Positions 51,426 through 60,917 of a stretch of DNA of 64,000 nt are shown here, one piece after another. Location of the stretch: the NCBI RefSeq assembly GCF_003710255.1, contig NZ_RHIB01000001.1, positions 310,001-374,000 on the forward strand. Reading direction: 5' to 3'. Position numbers and translations under genes: made by a program. The number at the start of each line of letters is the position of its first letter. The stretch's first letter is position 1. The notes under the pieces were generated by a model that saw only the letters and a program-made list of their open reading frames with translations, ran no database searches and was not told where the DNA came from. The DNA comes from Alteribacter keqinensis (GTDB lineage Bacteria > Bacillota > Bacilli > Bacillales > Salisediminibacteriaceae).

Positions 51426-52619
51426 TTATACATTCACGGCTTTTTTGTCAGCCCCTACATAATGAAAAGCAAGTGTAGCAAGTGACTTCGCTGCAATTAC
51501 CATTGCCCTCTCATCGAAATCGAACTTAGGGTGGTGATGAGGGTACGGGTTTTCCGTATCAGGATGCTTGGCGCCGGTAAAGAAAAAAGCTCCCTTTGCG
51601 TGGTGAAGGTAGTAGCTGAAATCCTCGCCGCCCATTTGCGGTTTGGCATGCTCCACTTCAGTGACTCCATCAACAGATTGTAATACCTGTGCCGCCAGAC
51701 GGGCCTCATCTTTATGATTAATCAGTGCAGGGTATCCTTTAGCATAGTGAAAAGAGATATCAGCACCGGTGCTCAGAGCAGTCCCTTCAGCAATTTTCTT
51801 TATTTCTTCCTGTATCTGCTCCTGGACGTTTGCATCAAAAGTACGGACAGTTCCGATAAGTTTCGCGGAATCTGCAATAACGTTGAATGCATTTTTAGCT
51901 TCAAAAGACCCGACACTCACGACAGCAGGATATAATGGATCAATCCGTCTGCTTACAATCTGCTGCAGGGATTGTACGAGCTGGGAACCAATGACAATAG
52001 AATCTTTCGTATCATGGGGCTGTGCGCCATGACCGCCTTTTCCTTGAATGGTAAGCTCGAACCGGTCAGCTGCTGCCATTAACGCCCCTTCGTTATACTG
52101 AATCTTTCCGATTTCTTCAGTGGCCCACAGGTGGGTTCCGAAAACAACATCAACACCTTCCATGCAGCCGTCTTCTATCATGGCAATGGCGCCGCCTGGA
52201 GCCTGCTCTTCAGCGTGCTGATGAATAAATTTGATCGTACCATGGAGTTCATTTTGTTGTGAGGACAGCACTTTAGCAAGTACGAGCAGGGTTGCCGTAT
52301 GACCGTCATGACCACAGGCATGCATAACGCCAGGGACAGTTGACCGGTATTCCACATCTTTTGCATCTTCAATCGGGAGGGCATCAAAGTCAGCGCGAAG
52401 AGCGACAACAGGGCCGGGGTGAGCTCCTTTTAATGTTGCAACCACCCCGCGTCCGCCGACTTTTGTCTGTACTTCCAAACCGAGTTTTTCATGATAATTT
52501 GCAATGTAGTGCGGGGTTTTTACTTCCTCAAAGGAAAGCTCCGGGTATTTGTGTAAATGGCGGCGGATCTCCACCATTTCATCAAATTGGTTTTCAAGTG
52601 CCTGAAATATTTCTTTCAT
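51426..52619 (-). CDS. yhaA: M20-family amidohydrolase / N-acyl-amino acid deacylase (YhaA)
   Basis: This metallopeptidase of 397 residues has ALRADFDALPIED, the metal-binding HACGHDGHTA, HQHAEEQAPGGA with catalytic Glu, GKGGHGAQPHDTKD and QMGGEDFSYYL. These fit the amidohydrolase subfamily (hippurate or N-acyl amino acid hydrolases). The start is behind AAAGGGGA. The gene follows the ecs operon in the opposite direction; yhaA is next to ecsC in B. subtilis. Confidence 0.92.
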   Translation of the reverse strand: MKEIFQALENQFDEMVEIRRHLHKYPELSFEEVKTPHYIANYHEKLGLEVQTKVGGRGVVATLKGAHPGPVVALRADFDALPIEDAKDVEYRSTVPGVMHACGHDGHTATLLVLAKVLSSQQNELHGTIKFIHQHAEEQAPGGAIAMIEDGCMEGVDVVFGTHLWATEEIGKIQYNEGALMAAADRFELTIQGKGGHGAQPHDTKDSIVIGSQLVQSLQQIVSRRIDPLYPAVVSVGSFEAKNAFNVIADSAKLIGTVRTFDANVQEQIQEEIKKIAEGTALSTGADISFHYAKGYPALINHKDEARLAAQVLQSVDGVTEVEHAKPQMGGEDFSYYLHHAKGAFFFTGAKHPDTENPYPHHHPKFDFDERAMVIAAKSLATLAFHYVGADKKAVNV

Positions 52620-52674
52620 TGATTAAAAATCCCCTTTCTCAATTTAGAATGTTCAGAAAAAATAAGGTATGAAA

Positions 52675-52700
52675 ACACCTCTGTCTTTTGGACAGAGGCA
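52675..52700 (-). terminator. Hairpin terminator of ccdA
   Basis: CCTCTGTC and GACAGAGG form an 8-bp stem with a 4-base loop; on the minus strand GTTTTC follows. Confidence 0.65.
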
Positions 52701-52706
52701 GTTTAC

Positions 52707-53435
52707 TTAAATACCAAAAGGAATATAGTTTGCAAGGTACGCAGAAATGCGGTTGAACAGGCCTGTGAAGAGCATAATTCCGAGGATAATCATAACAACT
52801 CCGCTCGATTTTTGTATAACAGGCAAATAGCGGTTCACATTTCGCATTTTGTTTAATGACTTAGAGTATAACAGACCTGCCAGTAAAAATGGAATGCCTA
52901 ATCCTATTGAATAAATAAGAAGCAGTGTCATTCCACCCCACATTGTGCTGCTTGAAGAAGCGAGGGCAAGGATAGATCCGAGCACAAGTCCGATACAAGG
53001 TGACCAGGCTGCTGCAAAAACAAGCCCGAAAGAAATGGATCTCAGAAAACTTGCGGCCTTCTTCGGCTGGTGAAACCGCTTTTCTTTCATAAGGAAAGAA
53101 AAGCTGAATACGCCTGTAAGCTGAAGACCGAAGAGGACAATTACGATGCCCCCCAGCTGTTCTAAAAGAGTCATATTCTGGATGAAGATCCGGCCCACGA
53201 ATGTAGAAGAAGCACCGAGCACAAGGAAGATGGACGTAAACCCGATGATGAAACCAATACTTCTGGAGAGGATTAACTTCCGGTCTGCTGCAATTTCGTT
53301 ATTATTTATATTCGCTCCGGTGAGCTGGGCGAGAAAAGCGGGAACGAGTGGAAATACACAAGGAGAAAGAAACGAAATAACTCCTGCAAAAAGCGCAATC
53401 CACATCGATAGAAAACTAACTTCATTTATAGTCAT
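52707..53435 (-). CDS. ccdA: Cytochrome c biogenesis protein CcdA
   Basis: This thiol-disulfide membrane transporter of 242 residues has six predicted helices and the two redox cysteines in LSPCVFPLVP and WSPCIGLVLG. CcdA passes reducing equivalents across the membrane for cytochrome c maturation and, in B. subtilis, endospore formation. No ccdB/ccdC or thioredoxin-like partner is next to it. The start at 53435 follows GGAGG on the minus strand. Confidence 0.92.
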   Translation of the reverse strand: MTINEVSFLSMWIALFAGVISFLSPCVFPLVPAFLAQLTGANINNNEIAADRKLILSRSIGFIIGFTSIFLVLGASSTFVGRIFIQNMTLLEQLGGIVIVLFGLQLTGVFSFSFLMKEKRFHQPKKAASFLRSISFGLVFAAAWSPCIGLVLGSILALASSSSTMWGGMTLLLIYSIGLGIPFLLAGLLYSKSLNKMRNVNRYLPVIQKSSGVVMIILGIMLFTGLFNRISAYLANYIPFGI

Positions 53436-53604
53436 GCCAAACCTCCGTCAAGGTGAATTTCCTGTTTATCCTATCTCATTATATTCGTTTTACAATCATT
53501 AATAAACCTTGTCACAGGATTGTTGGAATTACCAAGGAATGTTTTGGTGCGTAACTGAGAGGGTAAACCGTGACTATGATTTAAGAAGAAAGGGTGAAGT
53601 GAGA

Positions 53605-54111
53605 ATGAGTAAAATTGCCTGTGTACTTACAAGTATGTTTGAAGATTCCGAGTATACCTCACCGGTAGAGGAGTATGAAAAAGGCGGTCATGAGATCATT
53701 GTGATTGGTCCTGAAGCGGGGAAAAGCTTTGAAGGGAAGAATGGGGAAGTAAAGGTGTCTGCGGACATAGCCATTGAAGATGCAAACCCAAACGATTATG
53801 ACGCTCTGTTTATACCAGGAGGTTTTTCCCCGGATATCTTAAGAGCTGATGATCGCTTTGTTACTTTTGCAAAGCATTTTGTTCTCAATGACAAACCGAT
53901 TTTTGCTATATGTCACGGCCCGCAGCTTCTGATTACAGCCGATGTACTCAAAGGAAGAAAAGTAACCGGTTTTAAATCGATACAAGTGGATCTGAAGCTT
54001 GCAGGAGCCAATGTGTTTGATGAAGAAGTAGTCGTTTGCGGCAATCTGGTTACGAGCCGGACACCTGATGATCTCCCGGCATTCAACCGCGAGAGTGCTA
54101 AATTACTATAA
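53605..54111 (+). CDS. DJ-1/PfpI-family protein
   Basis: This 168-residue protein has the DJ-1/PfpI fold: KIACVLTSMFEDSEYTSPVEEY at the start with the conserved Glu, DALFIPGGFSPD and the nucleophile elbow AICHGPQLL (Cys in ICHGP). Relatives act as glyoxalase/deglycase-type stress proteins or peptidases. The ATG at 53605 follows AAAGGGTG; an upstream extension of the frame has no ribosome site. It is a single gene ended by a strong terminator. Confidence 0.9.
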   Translation: MSKIACVLTSMFEDSEYTSPVEEYEKGGHEIIVIGPEAGKSFEGKNGEVKVSADIAIEDANPNDYDALFIPGGFSPDILRADDRFVTFAKHFVLNDKPIFAICHGPQLLITADVLKGRKVTGFKSIQVDLKLAGANVFDEEVVVCGNLVTSRTPDDLPAFNRESAKLL

Positions 54112-54119
54112 TGAAGTGA

Positions 54120-54152
54120 GAAGGCCGCCGGGGGAACCGGCGGTCTTTGTTT
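54120..54152 (+). terminator. Rho-independent terminator after the PfpI-like gene
   Basis: AAGGCCGCCGG pairs with CCGGCGGTCTT around a short loop, followed by TGTTT. Confidence 0.75.
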
Positions 54153-54210
54153 CAGATGGTAATCAGGAGCAGAGGTGTCGATTTTTGACGAATTCTTTAT
54201 ATACACTCTA

Positions 54211-54294
54211 AAGTTCTGCATAAACGGTTCAAAAGTCTGCATATCCCGCCTTAAACTCTGCATAAATCCTCCGAAACTCTGCATAAACTTCATA
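54211..54294. repeat. 21-bp tandem array (array 4, core CTGCATAAA)
   Basis: Four units begin at 54211, 54232, 54253 and 54274, each exactly 21 bp: AARYTCTGCATAAA plus a variable 7 bases. It begins about 60 bases after the PfpI terminator and lies upstream of pbpF. In the pbpF frame it reads as an in-frame heptad peptide with LCIN repeats, which is not part of PbpF. No gene is visible in 54153-54471. Confidence 0.75.
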
Positions 54295-54363
54295 TTACTT
54301 AAAAAAACCCCTACTACACTCCCTGAAATCCTCCTGATGAAACCTTTTAAGCCAAAACGCGTA

Positions 54364-54369
54364 TATAAT
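54364..54369 (+). promoter_or_regulatory. Possible -10 box of pbpF
   Basis: TATAAT is perfect, but no good -35 is found 16-18 bases upstream (CTTTTA at 15 bases is weak). It lies about 100 bases before the pbpF start. Confidence 0.35.
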
Positions 54370-54471
54370 GGTGTAATAAACCGTGACAAACTACTTAATT
54401 CAGCTCTCATAACACATAAAAAAACAGTAAATACTATAAAACACCAAATCTCACATAAAGGGGGAGAGGCA

Positions 54472-56655
54472 TTGAGAAGAAAACGGAGAATCAAAAAGAC
54501 CATAACGCTTGCGGCGATGGGGCTCTGCATCATGATTGCACTGGGACTGACAATGTACTTATCCATACTTATATACGGATATTATGCCATCGATAATAAA
54601 AAGCTTGTTATGAATGAAGCAAGTGTACTCATAGATGAAAACGGCAATGAAATTACGAAACTGTTTGAAGAGAACAGGCAGCTTGTAACAAAAGAAGAAA
54701 TTCCCGATCATGTAAAGGAAGCTTTTATAGCTGTGGAAGACCAGCGTTTTTACAGCCATCAGGGTATTGACTTCAGAGCAATCGGACGAGCTTTATACCG
54801 TGATATTGCAGCCGGAAGCAAAGTGGAAGGCGGAAGCACAATTACACAGCAGCTTGCCAAAAACACATTCCTTGATCATGAAAAGACATTTATGAGAAAA
54901 ACGAAGGAAGTTCTCATTGCTGTCAACCTTGAGTCCCGCTATTCAAAGGAAGATATTCTGGAAATGTACTTGAACAGAATCTATTTCGGACATGGGGCCC
55001 ATGGGATTCAGGCAGCAAGTGAGATGTATTTTAACAAGCATGTGAGTGAGCTTACCGTAGATGAGGGGGCGCTGCTGGCAGCACTTCCGAAAGGGCCGAA
55101 TGCCTACTCACCAATTAACAATCCTGAAAGAAGCAAACAGCGAAGGGACCTTGTTCTCGCCTTAATGGAAAGACAAGGGTACTTAACGGCAAATGAAACG
55201 GTCCGCCTTCAAGGAAAAACCATTCCCGAGACAACACACACAATAACAAGGGATCCCGCCTACGCTTCCTATGTGGACCTTGTACTGGAAGAAGCACAGG
55301 AACGGTTCAGCCTCTCACAGGAGGAAGTATTAAGAGGAGGCTATACCATTGTCGTCCCGATGGATAAAGATATGCAGAAAGTGTCCTATGAACAATTCCG
55401 GGACGATCAGTTCTTTCCGGAAGGCGGGGCTGAACAGGAAGTCGAGGGAGCCTTTGTCCTTCTTGATAATGAATCAGGCGGCGTTATTGCTGCTCAGGGA
55501 GGTCGGGATTACACGAGCCAGGGGCTGAACCGGGTAAATTCAAAAAGACAGCCGGGTTCGACTTTTAAAATTCCAGGTGTCTATGCCCCTGCCCTTGAGA
55601 CCGGGGAGTTTACACCGTACAGTCTTCTCGAAAATGAAGAAAATGTGGACTTTAGCGGGTATACGGTGCAAAACGCAGGAGGCAAGTATTCAGAAAACCT
55701 GAGTATGTATGACGCAATCAGACATTCAGCAAACGTACCAGCGGTATCTGTTCTTGACCAGATTGGCCTATCCGCTTCGAAGGCATATTTGGAAAGACAG
55801 CAGGTTGAACTGGATGATGATGGACTGGCTGTGGCGTTGGGGGGACTCCATCAGGGGGTAAGTACGATTGAACTGGCATCCCTATACGTTCCTTTCTCCA
55901 ATGGGGGAACCTATTATGAACCATACTATATCGAAACCATTCTCGATCGTAACGATGAAGAAGTTACGGGATCGGACCTCTTTAGTGAAGAAGTGTTAAC
56001 AGCACAAAACGCATGGCACCTTACCCGTATGCTGGAAGCAGTCGTAACTGAAGGGACGGCGACGGCAGGTGAATATGACGGAGCTCTTGCGGGGAAAACA
56101 GGGACAACTTCTTTTACAGGTGCAGAGGGGGCTGCGAGAGACTTGTGGTTCACAGCCTATACACCGGCGTTCACCGGTGCTCTGTGGATGGGGTATGACA
56201 ATACGAATGAAAATCATTACCTTACCGACTCCAGTGCTGTGCCGGTTACCCTTTTTAAATCAGTGCTTTCAAAAGCAGCTCAGACAGGAATCATGGAAAA
56301 CCATGCATTTGAACTGCCTGAAGGACTGGAAGACCTTGAAGAGCCGATTCGTTTTGTTGATATTCACGACCTTAATGCCGAAATAGCCGTGAGCTGGAGC
56401 GGTGCTCATGTTGAGCTCAACTGGACAAAAAGTGACGATGAGAGGCTGCACTACCGCATTTATGAAATCGAAGGGACCAGTATGAAAGAAGTAGGAACAG
56501 TCGTTGGGGAAAGCCGATTTACTGTAAAACGTGTGAATCCTTTCTCTACTAATGAGTATGTGGTCGTTCCATACAGTCCTCAGACACAGCTTGAAGGACC
56601 GCCTTCAAATCATACAGAAGTAAGCTGGAGTCTCTTTTCCAGGGACGCATCATAA
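54472..56655 (+). CDS. pbpF: Class A penicillin-binding protein PbpF
   Basis: This 727-residue bifunctional enzyme polymerises and crosslinks peptidoglycan outside the membrane. It has a short basic start, one membrane helix (about residues 10-32), a glycosyltransferase domain with VEDQRFYSHQG, GGSTITQQLAKN and RKTKEVLIAVNLE, and a transpeptidase domain with PGSTFK (SxxK), SANVPAVS (SxN) and GKTGTTS. A fibronectin-like tail follows. It starts at TTG 54472 behind AAGGGGGAG; the longer upstream frame runs through the 21-bp array. In B. subtilis pbpF is sporulation-linked and lies next to hemEH; here a ger operon is in between. Confidence 0.92.
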   Translation: MRRKRRIKKTITLAAMGLCIMIALGLTMYLSILIYGYYAIDNKKLVMNEASVLIDENGNEITKLFEENRQLVTKEEIPDHVKEAFIAVEDQRFYSHQGIDFRAIGRALYRDIAAGSKVEGGSTITQQLAKNTFLDHEKTFMRKTKEVLIAVNLESRYSKEDILEMYLNRIYFGHGAHGIQAASEMYFNKHVSELTVDEGALLAALPKGPNAYSPINNPERSKQRRDLVLALMERQGYLTANETVRLQGKTIPETTHTITRDPAYASYVDLVLEEAQERFSLSQEEVLRGGYTIVVPMDKDMQKVSYEQFRDDQFFPEGGAEQEVEGAFVLLDNESGGVIAAQGGRDYTSQGLNRVNSKRQPGSTFKIPGVYAPALETGEFTPYSLLENEENVDFSGYTVQNAGGKYSENLSMYDAIRHSANVPAVSVLDQIGLSASKAYLERQQVELDDDGLAVALGGLHQGVSTIELASLYVPFSNGGTYYEPYYIETILDRNDEEVTGSDLFSEEVLTAQNAWHLTRMLEAVVTEGTATAGEYDGALAGKTGTTSFTGAEGAARDLWFTAYTPAFTGALWMGYDNTNENHYLTDSSAVPVTLFKSVLSKAAQTGIMENHAFELPEGLEDLEEPIRFVDIHDLNAEIAVSWSGAHVELNWTKSDDERLHYRIYEIEGTSMKEVGTVVGESRFTVKRVNPFSTNEYVVVPYSPQTQLEGPPSNHTEVSWSLFSRDAS

Positions 56656-56687
56656 ATAGATTGATAGAATATCGAATGTATTTTTCA

Positions 56688-56739
56688 GAGGCCGGATCAT
56701 AAGGTGGAACTTTTACCTTATGATCCGGCCTCTTTTTTC
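56688..56739 (+). terminator. Rho-independent terminator after pbpF
   Basis: GAGGCCGGATCATAAGGT and ACCTTATGATCCGGCCTC form a perfect 18-bp stem, followed by TTTTTTC. The apical part (CATAAGGTGG) resembles the terminator at 35799. Confidence 0.85.
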
Positions 56740-56815
56740 GTTGCGCTTAACTCATAAAAAAGGCGATTCTGTGAAAAATAAGGAAAAATCATCGTTAAAT
56801 TGAAAGGAAAAAACA

Positions 56816-57016
56816 ATGTGGCAGGAACTGATGGATCGTTTTTTAGGTTTTCTTCCGGCAAGAGGAGCTCTTATTTCAGCAGCTGTGTACGGTATTGTCT
56901 GTTACTCTTCGTTAAAAATCTCCGAAAAAATGACATCATCCTATTCTCTTCCTTGGCAGAAGGAAGAGAATCGTAAATTTCGGGAGAAGATGAAAAAGAT
57001 GGAGGAGAAAAAATGA
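56816..57016 (+). CDS. Small single-helix membrane protein leading the ger operon
   Basis: This 66-residue protein has one hydrophobic stretch (GALISAAVYGIVCYSSL) and a highly charged C-terminus ending KFREKMKKMEEKK. It starts after AAAGG and its stop overlaps the start of the germination permease gene by 4 bases, so it is translated with it. Some Bacillus ger operons carry an extra small D-subunit gene, usually with two membrane segments; this may play a similar part, but that is inference. Confidence 0.7.
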   Translation: MWQELMDRFLGFLPARGALISAAVYGIVCYSSLKISEKMTSSYSLPWQKEENRKFREKMKKMEEKK

Positions 57017-58188
57017 AAACACAATCATCCGATCATTACACGATGTCTCCTTTAGAATTATCTGTGACTCATGTTTCTTTTACCATCGGAGCAGGTATTC
57101 TGACTCTGCCTCGAGCACTGGTTTCAGTGTTGGAGAGCTCTTTCGGGTGGATATCCATACTGTTTTGCGGGTTATTGATGGCTTTGTTTGTGACGGGGAT
57201 TGTCCTCCTTCACAAGCGCCTTGCAAAAGAATCTCTGTTTGACTATTTTGAGCGGTCCCGTCACTTGAAGTGGCTCGGAAAAGTATTCTCTCTGGCCTTT
57301 TTCGTCTATTTTCTTTCCTTTTTTTCTATTGAAGGGCGTATTCTTGCAAACGTTGTTCACATCTATCTTCTCAATCAGACGCCTTCAGAAGTCATCTTTC
57401 TCATGATGCTTCTTGCAACGACTTACGCCTGCAGTAAGGGAATTGAAGGAATTGTTCACATCAGCCTGATGTATTTTCCTTTTGTGATTCTGGTACTCGG
57501 TATTGTTGTATTCATGAACTTGGGAAACTTTGAAGTAAATGAGCTCAGGCCCTTCATAGGGAGTGAAGTTGTCCGAGCGTTTGATATCAGGCATTTATTT
57601 TACTTTTTTCTCGGGTTTGAAATCTTTTTCTTTCTCCTCAAGTATGTAAACCCCCTTGATGCCACCGGGAAAAAGCAAAAGAAGAATAAACCTCTTAAGA
57701 TTTATTTGGCAGGAGTACTGGTGGTTGTACTTCTATATTCTGCAGTTTCCGTTTTCTCGTTTGGGGTTCTTACAGTCGAAGCTACAAAGATACTTCCGTT
57801 CCCAACCATTGAATTATCAAAAGAAGTGGAGGTCCTGGAGGGATTGATTGAGCGCCTTGAGCCCCTTGTGATTGTGATGTGGATCATGACTATTTTTAAC
57901 ACAATGGCCATCCTTCAGTTTATTGCTGCTGACCTTTTCCATTCACAATGGACGCCGAAAAGTAACGCCAACACCATTGCCTTTATTTTTGGGCTTTTGT
58001 CGTTCATACTCAGCTTTTCTCCTGACTCACTGATGCAGGTGCTGTCTGTTTCCAACTGGGTCGGGTACGGGGGGATTGGAATCATTACGCTGCTTTTGAT
58101 TACAGGGTTTGCTGTGGTTAAAAAGAATAATCGAACCACTAAAGGCCCTCCATCTGAAACCACCCCCGGGAGTGAGATGAATGGGTAA
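57013..58188 (+). CDS. Spore germination receptor B subunit (GerAB family)
   Basis: This 391-residue integral membrane protein is related to amino acid/polyamine permeases and has about ten helices. It begins MKTQSSDHYTMSPLELSVTH, then VSFTIGAGILTLPRALV in the first helix. In germinant receptors the B subunit binds the germinant and sits in the spore inner membrane. It is preceded by the 66-residue gene and overlaps the C-subunit gene by 8 bases. The length is slightly above the common 365-370 residues. Confidence 0.88.
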   Translation: MKTQSSDHYTMSPLELSVTHVSFTIGAGILTLPRALVSVLESSFGWISILFCGLLMALFVTGIVLLHKRLAKESLFDYFERSRHLKWLGKVFSLAFFVYFLSFFSIEGRILANVVHIYLLNQTPSEVIFLMMLLATTYACSKGIEGIVHISLMYFPFVILVLGIVVFMNLGNFEVNELRPFIGSEVVRAFDIRHLFYFFLGFEIFFFLLKYVNPLDATGKKQKKNKPLKIYLAGVLVVVLLYSAVSVFSFGVLTVEATKILPFPTIELSKEVEVLEGLIERLEPLVIVMWIMTIFNTMAILQFIAADLFHSQWTPKSNANTIAFIFGLLSFILSFSPDSLMQVLSVSNWVGYGGIGIITLLLITGFAVVKKNNRTTKGPPSETTPGSEMNG

Positions 58189-59362
58189 AAAGCTGATCGT
58201 CATTAATGTGTTGCTCCTGTTGCTTTCAGGGTGCTGGGACAGAACGGAAATTGAAGAATTGGGCTTTGTTATATCCGCAGCTGTAAACAGTGTGGACGAG
58301 GAATCTGAGGAATTTGAGCGCGGTACAGATAAGCTTGCTACAACCTATCAAATTGCCATACCAGGGCGGATGGCTGGAGGTGCAGAAGAAACAGAAAGTA
58401 GTGAAAAGCCGTTTTTCACAATAAAAACAACGGAGAAGACAAACTTCAGCTCAAACAGAAATATTCCTTCACGCAGGAGCCGTCGGCTGACTTTTGAACA
58501 TTTGAAGGTCCTTCTTCTGGATGATGATCTGGTTCAACAAGATATGCTGAAATATACGCTTGATTTTTATATACGAGATCACGCAATGCGAAGAAATACA
58601 GAGATTTTCGTAGTCGAAGGAGAGGCTGACGAAGTGCTGTATGATGACCGGCCCCCTGACCCTCTGACTGGACTTGCTCTTCAAAGAATAGTGGAAAATG
58701 ATAGTAGCAACTTGTCCATGATCGAGAAATCAACCATTTCAGACATCACGAACAGCCTTCTGTCCAAAAGCAGTTTTGTGGTGCCCAGAATCATTGAAAG
58801 ACAGGATACCTCCTATTGGATAAGGGGGGGAGCGATTTTCAATGGAGATGGTGAATATGGAGGGTGGCTTACGGATGAGATGGCCGTTGGCTATAACATA
58901 CTAGTAGGGGATATGAAAAATGGAATTGTACAAACGTCTCTCGACAACCCAGAAGAAATGTTTGTATTTGAAACAGGGAGAATGAGGGCTTCAGTGGATG
59001 TGCAGGCAGGTAAAGAGAATACTCCCGTTGTATACAATGTGAGTCTTAAAGCTGAGGGAGCACTGGTAGAGAGCTGGATCGAAAGGGAAGATTCTGTAAC
59101 TCAGGAAAGCTTCAGAGAGATGGAAGGAGCCATAGAAAAATACATGGTTTCACAAGCAGAAGCATTTATTGAAAAAGTACAGGGAGAACTATTTCTTGAC
59201 TTCATAGGGTTCAGTGAAAAACTCAGGATTCAGGAGTTTGATCTGTGGCGGCAGTTGAAAGATGAGTGGGAAGGTCCTGAAGGGCATTTTAAGGATGTAG
59301 AAATTAATATCTCAGCAGATGCACGAATCCGCCACTTTATGACAAAAGAACGGGCTTTTTAA
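58181..59362 (+). CDS. Spore germination receptor C subunit, lipoprotein (GerAC family)
   Basis: This 393-residue lipoprotein has the signal LIVINVLLLLLSGC (modified Cys at residue 18) followed by WDRTEIEELGFV, the GerAC start. Further family landmarks are RSRRLTFEHLKVLLL and the C-terminal domain to the end. It acts on the outer face of the spore inner membrane with the A and B subunits. GerAA follows after 16 bases. Confidence 0.9.
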   Translation: MGKKLIVINVLLLLLSGCWDRTEIEELGFVISAAVNSVDEESEEFERGTDKLATTYQIAIPGRMAGGAEETESSEKPFFTIKTTEKTNFSSNRNIPSRRSRRLTFEHLKVLLLDDDLVQQDMLKYTLDFYIRDHAMRRNTEIFVVEGEADEVLYDDRPPDPLTGLALQRIVENDSSNLSMIEKSTISDITNSLLSKSSFVVPRIIERQDTSYWIRGGAIFNGDGEYGGWLTDEMAVGYNILVGDMKNGIVQTSLDNPEEMFVFETGRMRASVDVQAGKENTPVVYNVSLKAEGALVESWIEREDSVTQESFREMEGAIEKYMVSQAEAFIEKVQGELFLDFIGFSEKLRIQEFDLWRQLKDEWEGPEGHFKDVEINISADARIRHFMTKERAF

Positions 59363-59378
59363 GAAAGGAGGTGCCTAA

Positions 59379-60917
59379 TTGTTTAAGAAACTGTTTAAAA
59401 AGCTGAATGAAGATAATGTCAGAGCAAGCGATGAATATGATATCCAGATAACTGATAACCTTGACGAAACAAAAGAGACCCTCGATAAGATCATAGCAGA
59501 AAGCGATGATGTCGTAGTTAAGGAATTCAGGATTGCCAAAAAGCGCAGAGCGATAGTATACACGATTGACGGAATGACGAACATGTACGCACTTGAGCAA
59601 GGTGTAATCCGGCCTCTGATAAACTTCAATGAAGAACTTCCCAAAGAAAAGAACGACAAGAAGTTTATCGAGAAAATAATGCAGGATACCATTTTGTTTG
59701 CCGAGGCTGAAACCACAGAAAGCATTGACGAAGCAATTCTTGGATTTATGAGCGGTCAGTCACTCCTTGCAATCGACGGCGTTCGCACATTTTTCATTAT
59801 CGATGCCCGCCAGTTTGAACAGAGGGGGCTTTCAGAACCTCAAAGTGAAATTCTTGTACGGGGGCCGAGAGAAGGATTTAATGAAGTTCTTCATACGAAT
59901 GTCATGCTTGTAAGACGGCGTGTGAGGGATCCGAATTTCGTCTGTCAGTTTGGGCAGATCGGCCGACGGTCGAAACGTGATTTTGCCCTTATGTATATAA
60001 AAGGAATTGTTGACCCTAAACTTGTAGATGAAATGAGGTACCGACTTTCATGTATTGACACGGACGATACAGAGGAGTCAGGAAATATCGAACAGCTGGT
60101 CGAAGACAATGTACTTTCGCCCTTTCCGCAGGTTCTCAGAACAGAGCGGCCGGATAAAACAGTGAGTTCGCTCATGAACGGGGGCGTTGTCGTGTCTCTG
60201 GATGGGACACCGTTTGCCCTTCTTGCTCCGGTGACATTACAGTTCCTGTTTAAATCACCGGAAGATAATTATGACCGATGGCAGATTGGGACGCTTGTTC
60301 GCCTGCTCCGTTATGTCGCAGCGTTTATTGCGCTGTTTCTGCCAGCCATATACATCGCGATGGTTTCTTATCATCCGGGTATGATACCGACATTACTTGC
60401 TGTTTCCATAGCCGGAACCCGGGAGGGTGTTCCTTTTCCATCTTTTATTGAAGCCTTTGCCATGGAGTTTACCCTTGAACTTTTAAGGGAAGCGGGGATA
60501 AGATTGCCAAGGCCGATCGGTCAGACAATCGGGATCGTAGGCGGGCTTGTTATCGGTGATGCCGCCGTCAGGGCAGGGATCGTAAGCCCGATTATGATTA
60601 TTGTTGTGGCACTTACAGCCATTTCATCTTTTTCACTCCCATCCTATAACGTCAGTATTACGTTTCGGATGCTTCGTTTTGCGTTAATGATTATAGCTGC
60701 AGGATTTGGGTTGTATGGTATTGTTATCGGTTTTATCTTTATTACTATTCACCTTTCAAGTTTGAAAAGTTTTGGGAACTACTATATGAGTCCGTTTGCT
60801 CCTATCCGGATCAGAGACTGGGCAGATTTATTTTACAAAAGCCCCCTTTCAGGCCAGAAGAAACGGCCGCAGGTACCAAATACGTATGACGATACAAAAA
60901 GTAACTGGACAAAGTAG
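59379..60917 (+). CDS. Spore germination receptor A subunit (GerAA family)
   Basis: This 512-residue protein has a soluble N-terminal domain of about 290 residues, then four to five membrane helices with GMIPTLLAVSIAGTREGVPFP and REAGIRLPRPIGQTIGIVGGLVIGDAAVRAGIVSP, the GerA signature. It starts at TTG 59379 behind AAAGGAGG. The usual operon order is A-B-C or A-C-B; here the A gene is last (small ORF-B-C-A). No terminator with a clear T-run follows before hemE, so readthrough into hemE is not excluded. Confidence 0.93.
   Translation: MFKKLFKKLNEDNVRASDEYDIQITDNLDETKETLDKIIAESDDVVVKEFRIAKKRRAIVYTIDGMTNMYALEQGVIRPLINFNEELPKEKNDKKFIEKIMQDTILFAEAETTESIDEAILGFMSGQSLLAIDGVRTFFIIDARQFEQRGLSEPQSEILVRGPREGFNEVLHTNVMLVRRRVRDPNFVCQFGQIGRRSKRDFALMYIKGIVDPKLVDEMRYRLSCIDTDDTEESGNIEQLVEDNVLSPFPQVLRTERPDKTVSSLMNGGVVVSLDGTPFALLAPVTLQFLFKSPEDNYDRWQIGTLVRLLRYVAAFIALFLPAIYIAMVSYHPGMIPTLLAVSIAGTREGVPFPSFIEAFAMEFTLELLREAGIRLPRPIGQTIGIVGGLVIGDAAVRAGIVSPIMIIVVALTAISSFSLPSYNVSITFRMLRFALMIIAAGFGLYGIVIGFIFITIHLSSLKSFGNYYMSPFAPIRIRDWADLFYKSPLSGQKKRPQVPNTYDDTKSNWTK

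Noticed and set aside
54175-54471. N-terminal extension of PbpF with LCIN-type repeats
   Set aside because: It comes from the 21-bp array and lacks a ribosome site. The TTG at 54472 is well placed and gives the family's usual short cytoplasmic start.
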